The notes under the pieces are model-generated. The model was not told the DNA's origin and searched no databases. It worked only from the letters and a program-made list of their open reading frames with translations. Below, piece by piece: positions 6,738 through 11,092 of a stretch of DNA of 11,092 nt. The stretch spans positions 1-11,092 of the forward strand of contig JAJTHO010000056.1 of NCBI GenBank assembly GCA_021297975.1, written 5' to 3'. Each line of letters starts with the position of its first letter. Position 1 is the stretch's first letter. The translations under genes and the position numbers were made by a program. Source of the stretch: Alphaproteobacteria bacterium. Lineage in GTDB: Bacteria > Pseudomonadota > Alphaproteobacteria > JAJTHO01.

Positions 6738-8135
6738 ATGAAATACCTCTCTACCCGCGGCAACGCGCCTTTGTTATCCTTTAGCGACGTGGCTTTGTCG
6801 GGCACGGCGCGGGATGGCGGGCTGTATGTGCCGGAATCGTTCCCGCAGTTTTCCCGCGTCGACCTCAAGGCGATGGCGCGTTTGTCCTATCCCGCGCTGG
6901 CCTTTGAAATTTTAAAGCCGTATGTCGCGGGCAGTATCCCGGATGCGGATTTGAAAACGCTGCTGGATGATACCTACGGTGCTTTTCATCATCCGGCTGT
7001 TGCGCCGCTGCAACAGATTGATACCAATATCTTTTTGCTTGAGCTGTTCCACGGCGAAACACTGGCATTTAAGGACTATGCGTTGCAATTTTTAGGGCGG
7101 CTGTTTGATTATCTGCTGGCAAAAAGCCGCCGCCATATCACGGTTATTGGCGCAACCAGCGGCGATACCGGCTCTGCGGCGATTGCCGCCTGTGCGGGCA
7201 AATCCACCATGGATATTTTTGTGCTGCACCCGCAGGGGCGCACCTCCGCCGTACAGCGGCGGCAGATGACCACCGTTACAGCCGCGAATGTGCATAATAT
7301 TGCGGTGGAAGGCTCGTTCGATGATTGTCAGGATATTGTTAAGGCGCTGTTTGCCGATGCGAAACTGGTGGATGAGCTGCATTTAACAGCGGTCAATTCC
7401 ATCAACTGGGCGCGGATTCTGGCGCAGGTGGTGTATTATTTTTATGCCGCGCTGCGGCTCGGCGCACCGGAACGGGCGGTGTCGTTTGTGATTCCCACCG
7501 GCAATTTTGGCAATATCTATGCCGGGTACGTTGCGCGGCAGATGGGCTTGCCCATTCAGCGCCTTGTTGCCGCCACCAACCGCAACGACATTCTGGCGCG
7601 TTTTTTCGAGTCTGGCGCGATGGAAATCCGCCCGGTTGAGCCGTCTTTAAGCCCCAGCATGGACATTCAAATCTCCAGCAATTTTGAGCGGCTTTTGTTT
7701 GAGGTGTATAAGCGCGATGGTGCCCGCACGGGCAGCGTGCTGAAAAGCTTCCGCACCGATGGCTCGTTTGCAATCGGCAAGGCTGAATTAACGGAGCTGC
7801 AACAACTATTCCGCAGCGTGCGGGTGGACGATGCGGCAACCTTAAGCAGCATAAGAGATACCTATCAGCACAGCGGCGTGCTGGTTGACCCGCATACGGC
7901 AGTGGGGCTGGCGGCCGCGCGGCAGCTGGAAGGCGACACCCCGATTATGAGCTTTGCCTGCGCCCATCCGGCGAAATTCCCCGATAGCGTGCGGGACGCA
8001 ACCGGGGTCACGCCGCCGGTTCCTGCCCGTCTGCAAGCGGCGCTGGACGGCACGGAACGCTTTGTCGTGCTGGAAAACAGCGTCAGCAAGGTGCGCAACC
8101 ACATCCGCAGCCAATTGCAACAGGCCGCCGCCTGA
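6738..8135 (+). CDS. thrC: Threonine synthase
   Basis: This cytoplasmic PLP enzyme converts O-phosphohomoserine to threonine and phosphate. The N-terminus MKYLSTRGNAPLLSFSDVAL and DGGLYVPE (26-33) are typical of the long bacterial form. The cofactor lysine is K112 in FKDYALQ (111-117). GATSGDTGSAA (138-148), NSINWARIL (220-228) and the phosphate-binding TGNFGN (254-259) are present. At 465 residues it is longer than E. coli ThrC (428), a length I associate with alphaproteobacteria. GAGGG lies 4 bases before the ATG. The stop overlaps the ispH start as TGATG, so translation is probably coupled. It is the first gene of the thrC-ispH-thrB-rnhA group and uses the product of ThrB encoded two genes downstream. 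Confidence 0.97.
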   Translation: MKYLSTRGNAPLLSFSDVALSGTARDGGLYVPESFPQFSRVDLKAMARLSYPALAFEILKPYVAGSIPDADLKTLLDDTYGAFHHPAVAPLQQIDTNIFLLELFHGETLAFKDYALQFLGRLFDYLLAKSRRHITVIGATSGDTGSAAIAACAGKSTMDIFVLHPQGRTSAVQRRQMTTVTAANVHNIAVEGSFDDCQDIVKALFADAKLVDELHLTAVNSINWARILAQVVYYFYAALRLGAPERAVSFVIPTGNFGNIYAGYVARQMGLPIQRLVAATNRNDILARFFESGAMEIRPVEPSLSPSMDIQISSNFERLLFEVYKRDGARTGSVLKSFRTDGSFAIGKAELTELQQLFRSVRVDDAATLSSIRDTYQHSGVLVDPHTAVGLAAARQLEGDTPIMSFACAHPAKFPDSVRDATGVTPPVPARLQAALDGTERFVVLENSVSKVRNHIRSQLQQAAA

Positions 8136-9079
8136 TGTCGCTGCCTGCTTTAACGCTGCTGGTTGCAGCACCCCGCGGCTTTTGCGCCGGGGTGGATAGG
8201 GCTATTCAAATTGTTGAAAAGGCATTGGAAAAATACGGCGCGCCGGTGTATGTGCGCCATGAGATTGTGCATAATAAATATGTGGTCGATAGTTTGGCTG
8301 CGAAAGGCGCGGTTTTTGTCGATGAGCTGGACGCCGTGCCCGAAGGCCGCCCGGTGATTTTTTCGGCGCATGGGGTGCCGAAAGCCGTTCCAGCAGAGGC
8401 GCGGCGGCGCGAGATGCTGTTTGTGGATGCCACCTGCCCGCTAGTCAGCAAGGTGCACAAAGAGGCAGAAACACTGCACGCGCAGGGGTATCACCTGCTG
8501 CTTATCGGCCATGCCGGACACCCGGAGGTGATTGGCACGATGGGGCAACTGCCAAGCGGCAGCATCACGCTAGTGGAAACGTTGGCCGATGCCGACGCCG
8601 TGCAGCCGCCCGCGGCGGAAAAGCTGGCGTATATCACGCAAACAACGCTGTCGGTGGATGAAACAGCGGGCATGGTGGCGCGGCTTTCCGCCCGTTTCCC
8701 GGCCATAAAAGCGCCGCATAAAGAAGATATTTGCTATGCCACCACCAACCGCCAAGCGGCGGTGCGCGCCATTGCGCCGCGGGTGGATGTGTTTTTGGTG
8801 ATTGGGGCGCCCAATTCCTCGAATTCAGTGCGGCTGGTGGAAACAGCGCTCCAGTATGGCGCGAAAAAAGCGCAGCTTATTCAACGCGCGGCGGACATTC
8901 CGTGGGATATAATATGTTATAACATGTTAGTTGGTCTCACCGCCGGGGCGTCGGCACCGGAAGAACTGGTGGTCGAGGTTGAACGGGCGCTTGCGGAAAA
9001 ATACACCGTCACCCGCGAGGATGTGGTTTTGGGTACGGAAGATGTGGTGTTTAAATTGCCGAAGATTCTGGCGGCTTAA
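8135..9079 (+). CDS. ispH: 4-hydroxy-3-methylbut-2-enyl diphosphate reductase (IspH/LytB)
   Basis: IspH is the terminal enzyme of the MEP pathway. It reduces HMBPP to IPP and DMAPP with an iron-sulfur cluster. The three cluster cysteines are C17 (PRGFCAGV), C101 (DATCPLV) and C200 (DICYATTNRQ). The substrate-pocket residues H42 (RHEIVHN), H79 (FSAHGV), and H129 and E131 (GHAGHPEV) are in place. The C-terminal GLTAGASAPEELV is intact. The 314-residue length is standard. The ATG overlaps the thrC stop by one base, and thrB follows after 3 bases. ispH-thrB-rnhA is a familiar alphaproteobacterial order. One oddity is a short AT-rich patch (8905-8930) with two consecutive ATA codons, a TATAAT hexamer and a 12-bp palindrome. 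Confidence 0.97.
   Translation: MSLPALTLLVAAPRGFCAGVDRAIQIVEKALEKYGAPVYVRHEIVHNKYVVDSLAAKGAVFVDELDAVPEGRPVIFSAHGVPKAVPAEARRREMLFVDATCPLVSKVHKEAETLHAQGYHLLLIGHAGHPEVIGTMGQLPSGSITLVETLADADAVQPPAAEKLAYITQTTLSVDETAGMVARLSARFPAIKAPHKEDICYATTNRQAAVRAIAPRVDVFLVIGAPNSSNSVRLVETALQYGAKKAQLIQRAADIPWDIICYNMLVGLTAGASAPEELVVEVERALAEKYTVTREDVVLGTEDVVFKLPKILAA
8908..8925 (+). promoter_or_regulatory. Intragenic TATAAT box with adjoining 12-bp palindrome in ispH
   Basis: Within the ispH coding region, a consensus -10 hexamer TATAAT (8908-8913) is directly followed by the perfect palindrome ATGTTATAACAT (8914-8925). Codons here (ATA ATA TGT TAT) contrast with the GC-ending codons around them. No good -35 is seen at 17 bases, where the sequence is cgcgcg. 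It could be an internal promoter or operator about 160 bases before thrB, or chance. Confidence 0.2.
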
Positions 9080-9082
9080 GTC

Positions 9083-10039
9083 ATGGCGGTGTTGACGAAA
9101 ATCCCGGAGGAAAAATTAAGGGAAGTATTGCGATCTAATTACAATGATTTGGTTTATATATCTAAGATATCTGGCATCCTCGAAGGCGTTGAAAACACCA
9201 ACTATAAAATAGAAACATTCGATGACCTCTACATATTTACCCTTATCGAGCGGCGCCTTAAATTGGCAGGTCTGCAGCGCTGTATGGATTTACTGGAACA
9301 CTTAGCAGACATAGGCATTCCCTGTCCTATACCGAGTAGAAATGGTTCCGCAAAAACAGCCGGTGAGTTCTTTGGCAAGCCCGGCTGTGTGGTTTCTTTT
9401 TTGAGCGGACAGTCTATTGGCGATGTCGTCGGTCTCTGGGTGGGGCAACGGGCAAAAAATCTTGGCGCGATCTGTGCCCGTATCCATCAGGTAAAAAATC
9501 TGGATAACCCCATGCCGCCGAACCAACTGGGCAAGGCGGGGATACTTGCGTTGGCGGACACCCTGCAGGGTAAATTTGGCGAGAACGCCGAGCTTGTGAA
9601 TGGCGTCATAGCCGCGCTTAAACAAGCGGATTTCAGCCAGCTGGAAACAGGGCTATGTCACGGTGATTTATTTCCTGATAATGTTTTTTTTGAAGAAAAG
9701 GGCGACGCTGTATCCGGCGTGATTGACTGGTATTTTGCCTGCACGGATACCTTAGCCTATGACTTAGCGATTGTGCTGTCGGCATGGTGTTTTCACCCTG
9801 CTGGCGATAAGTTCGATACAGATGTCGCAAAGGAAATTATAGACGGCTATAATTCAGTGCGGGAGTTATCTGATTCAGAACGCGCCGCCTTGCCGCTGTT
9901 ATGCCAGCTTGCAGCGCTGCGCTTTTACCTGACGCGCCTGCAAGATTCGCTCACTCCGCGCGGGGGTGCGTTGATAGACAAAGACCCGAATGAATACGCC
10001 AACAAGCTGAGGTTTTTTTCCACATGGCCGGGGATATAA
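9083..10039 (+). CDS. thrB: Homoserine kinase, APH/choline-kinase fold
   Basis: This enzyme phosphorylates homoserine to O-phosphohomoserine, the substrate of ThrC. It belongs to the protein-kinase-like ThrB type, not the GHMP type of E. coli. Motifs are SGILEGVENTNYKIET (30-45, nucleotide-binding region), the catalytic loop LCHGDLFPDNVFF (191-203, with D195 and N200) and the metal-binding aspartate D215 in GVIDWYFACTD (212-222). At 318 residues it is full length. The ATG lies 3 bases after the ispH stop with no clear Shine-Dalgarno sequence, so coupling is likely. Its last 16 bases overlap rnhA. By eye the 5' part is AT-rich (40 G+C of 120 at 9121-9240). There are T8 (9684-9691) and T7 (10013-10019) runs. 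The composition is unlike its neighbours, but the conserved context argues against recent transfer of this gene alone. Confidence 0.94.
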   Translation: MAVLTKIPEEKLREVLRSNYNDLVYISKISGILEGVENTNYKIETFDDLYIFTLIERRLKLAGLQRCMDLLEHLADIGIPCPIPSRNGSAKTAGEFFGKPGCVVSFLSGQSIGDVVGLWVGQRAKNLGAICARIHQVKNLDNPMPPNQLGKAGILALADTLQGKFGENAELVNGVIAALKQADFSQLETGLCHGDLFPDNVFFEEKGDAVSGVIDWYFACTDTLAYDLAIVLSAWCFHPAGDKFDTDVAKEIIDGYNSVRELSDSERAALPLLCQLAALRFYLTRLQDSLTPRGGALIDKDPNEYANKLRFFSTWPGI

Positions 10040-10464
10040 TCACCATCCACACCGACGGCTCCTGCCTTGGCAATCCGGGGCGGGGCGGCTGGGCGGCGCT
10101 ACTCCAATGGGGGGAGCATGAAAAAGAGCTCACCGGCGGTGAGGCGCACACCACCAACAACCGGATGGAATTGACAGCGGCGCTGGAGGCCTTACGCGCC
10201 CTAAAAAAACCATCCACCGTTGACCTTTACAGCGACAGCCAATACCTCCGCAACGGTATCACCCAATGGATTCACGGCTGGCAGAAAAATGGCTGGAAAA
10301 CGGCGGCGAAAAAGCCGGTTTTGAATGCGGATATCTGGCAGGCGCTGTTAGAGGCCGAAAAGCCGCACACGGTGCGCTGGCATTGGGTGCGCGGGCATGA
10401 TGGGCATGTTGAGAATGAGCGGGTGGATGCGCTGGCGCGGCGGGCGGCGGAGAATCAACAATAA
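10024..10464 (+). CDS. rnhA: Ribonuclease HI
   Basis: RNase HI cuts the RNA strand of RNA-DNA hybrids, clearing primers and R-loops. The full catalytic set is present: D11 (HTDGSCLGNPGRGGW), E49 (NNRMEL), D71 (YSDSQYL), H125 (VRGHDGH) and D135 (NERVDALAR). These positions match E. coli D10, E48, D70, H124 and D134 with an offset of one. A tryptophan- and lysine-rich basic protrusion (about 82-98, IHGWQKNGWKTAAKK) is retained. The 146-residue length is slightly shorter than E. coli (155), the difference being at the C-terminus. The start lies inside the end of thrB in another frame (16-base overlap), so its translation is likely coupled to thrB. Confidence 0.96.
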   Translation: MAGDIITIHTDGSCLGNPGRGGWAALLQWGEHEKELTGGEAHTTNNRMELTAALEALRALKKPSTVDLYSDSQYLRNGITQWIHGWQKNGWKTAAKKPVLNADIWQALLEAEKPHTVRWHWVRGHDGHVENERVDALARRAAENQQ

Positions 10465-10511
10465 GACGTATAAAAGGCGCTGTAAAAGGGGTTTTAAGCA
10501 CAGTCGATAGC

Positions 10512-10636
10512 TCAGAAAGAGTATAGAGCGCCAGCACGCTGGCGCAGTGCTCCCGCCCGGCGGCGACGTGTCACGCCATAGCGCAGCGACGGTGGAAGCC
10601 GCCTGGGGGGGCGGGGCGGGAGCACTCATTTTCTGA
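10512..10636. repeat. GC-rich intergenic palindromic structure between rnhA and yqgE
   Basis: The core is a perfect 13-bp inverted repeat, agtgctcccgccc (10546-10558) and gggcgggagcact (10614-10626). An inner ggcggc/gccgcc pair (10559-10564 with 10598-10603) extends the fold. Immediately upstream is a second perfect hairpin, gcgccagc/gctggcgc with a 2-base loop (10528-10545). An outer tcagaaa/tttctga pair (10512-10518 with 10630-10636) suggests one larger element. No T run follows, so it is not a textbook terminator, although it may stop the thrC-rnhA transcript. It has no coding content. It could also be a dispersed repeat or a structured RNA. Confidence 0.7.
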
Positions 10637-10701
10637 TTCACTCTAGCGGGAACATTTTAATTCTCCTGCAGAGCTTTCTATAGAATTCCTTAACAAACCT
10701 C

Positions 10702-10710
10702 TGGTATAAA
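10702..10710 (+). promoter_or_regulatory. Extended -10 box before yqgE, possible leaderless start
   Basis: TGGTATAAA fits an extended -10 (TGn plus TATAAA). It ends only 5 bases before the yqgE ATG at 10716. No Shine-Dalgarno sequence intervenes. No clear -35 is seen at 17 bases, though an extended -10 needs one less. Transcription would begin at or next to the ATG. Confidence 0.4.
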
Positions 10711-10715
10711 GACCC

Positions 10716-11092
10716 ATGGTATTGAGTTCGTTTACGTCGAGTGGCGCTGGGACGGCGCAAGATGGCTACTTAGCAGGCAGTTTTCTCGTGGCGATGCCGG
10801 GGATGCTGGATCCGCGCTTTGACCGCACTGTGATTTATTTGTGCGCACATGATGCCAACGGCGCGATGGGGTTTGTGGTTAATCGGCTGTCGGGAAACCT
10901 TGATTTGCGGGCGCTGCTGAGCCAGATTCAACAGCCAACCACGGGTCTGCTGCTCAATAATCCGCGGGTGTATCATGGGGGGCCGGTGGAGCCGGGGCGC
11001 GGTTTTATTCTCCACAGCTTAGATTATCGTCAGGAAAACACCTTTTGCATCGGCGATGATGTCGGCGTTACCGCAACCATCGATTTATTGGA
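10716..11092 (+). CDS. yqgE: YqgE/AlgH family (DUF179) protein, N-terminal part (cut by window edge)
   Basis: The frame from ATG at 10716 is open to the window end (125 codons plus two bases). The sequence matches the family: GYLAGSFLVAMPGMLDPRFDRTVIYL (residues 17-42, broken here only by description), then HDANGAMGFVVNR (45-57), YHGGPVEPGRGFILHS (87-102) and a D/V-rich strand after it. The molecular function of this widespread family is not settled. Pseudomonas AlgH was linked to regulation of alginate and virulence traits. The protein looks cytoplasmic, with no signal peptide or membrane helix in the visible part. It seems to have its own promoter and lies 251 bases after rnhA, separated by a strong palindromic structure, so it is probably a separate transcription unit. 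Without a Shine-Dalgarno sequence the ATG choice rests on frame and the nearby -10 box. Confidence 0.9.
   Translation, partial: MVLSSFTSSGAGTAQDGYLAGSFLVAMPGMLDPRFDRTVIYLCAHDANGAMGFVVNRLSGNLDLRALLSQIQQPTTGLLLNNPRVYHGGPVEPGRGFILHSLDYRQENTFCIGDDVGVTATIDLL

Noticed and set aside
10546..10626. Standard intrinsic terminator after rnhA
   Set aside because: The stem is strong but encloses about 55 bases and is followed by cattttctg, not a run of T, so I list it as a palindromic structure instead.

Overview
This window looks like chromosomal DNA of an alphaproteobacterium, in a GC-rich genome. The best taxonomic pointer is the run ispH-thrB-rnhA. ThrB here is the kinase-fold (APH-type) homoserine kinase, and that order is familiar from alphaproteobacteria. 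The genus cannot be named from the sequence. Almost every gene is housekeeping or core metabolism. I see no rRNA, tRNA, CRISPR array, transposase, phage gene or defence or secondary-metabolite cluster.

Layout. (1) 1-912, minus: the N-terminal 304 codons of an AmpG-family transporter, cut by the window edge. (2) 1174-2472, plus: pyrH and frr, which make UMP kinase and ribosome recycling factor, 9 bases apart. (3) 2504-2664: a compound palindromic repeat between convergent genes. (4) 6449 down to 2732, minus: aroC, sppA and an unrecognised 249-residue protein, with short gaps that suggest one transcript. (5) 6738-10464, plus: thrC, ispH, thrB and rnhA, tightly packed or overlapping. ThrB phosphorylates homoserine and ThrC converts the product to threonine. 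IspH, the last enzyme of the MEP isoprenoid pathway, lies between them. (6) 10465-10715: an intergenic stretch with a strong GC-rich palindromic structure. (7) 10716 to the right edge, plus: the N-terminal part of a YqgE/AlgH-family protein.

The least ordinary content is between the genes. Two copies of a 116-bp multi-hairpin repeat lie in the same orientation, one in each divergent intergenic region (ampG/pyrH and aroC/thrC). They show a compensatory base-pair change in one arm. Two other unrelated palindromic elements lie at 2504-2664 and about 10512-10636. pyrH and yqgE lack a Shine-Dalgarno sequence and have a -10-like box only 5-6 bases before the ATG, so they may be leaderless. The putative thrC promoter has a spacer made almost wholly of a tetranucleotide repeat. 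thrB is locally AT-rich, and its end overlaps rnhA just after a T7 run. I did not find convincing evidence of a new multi-gene system.
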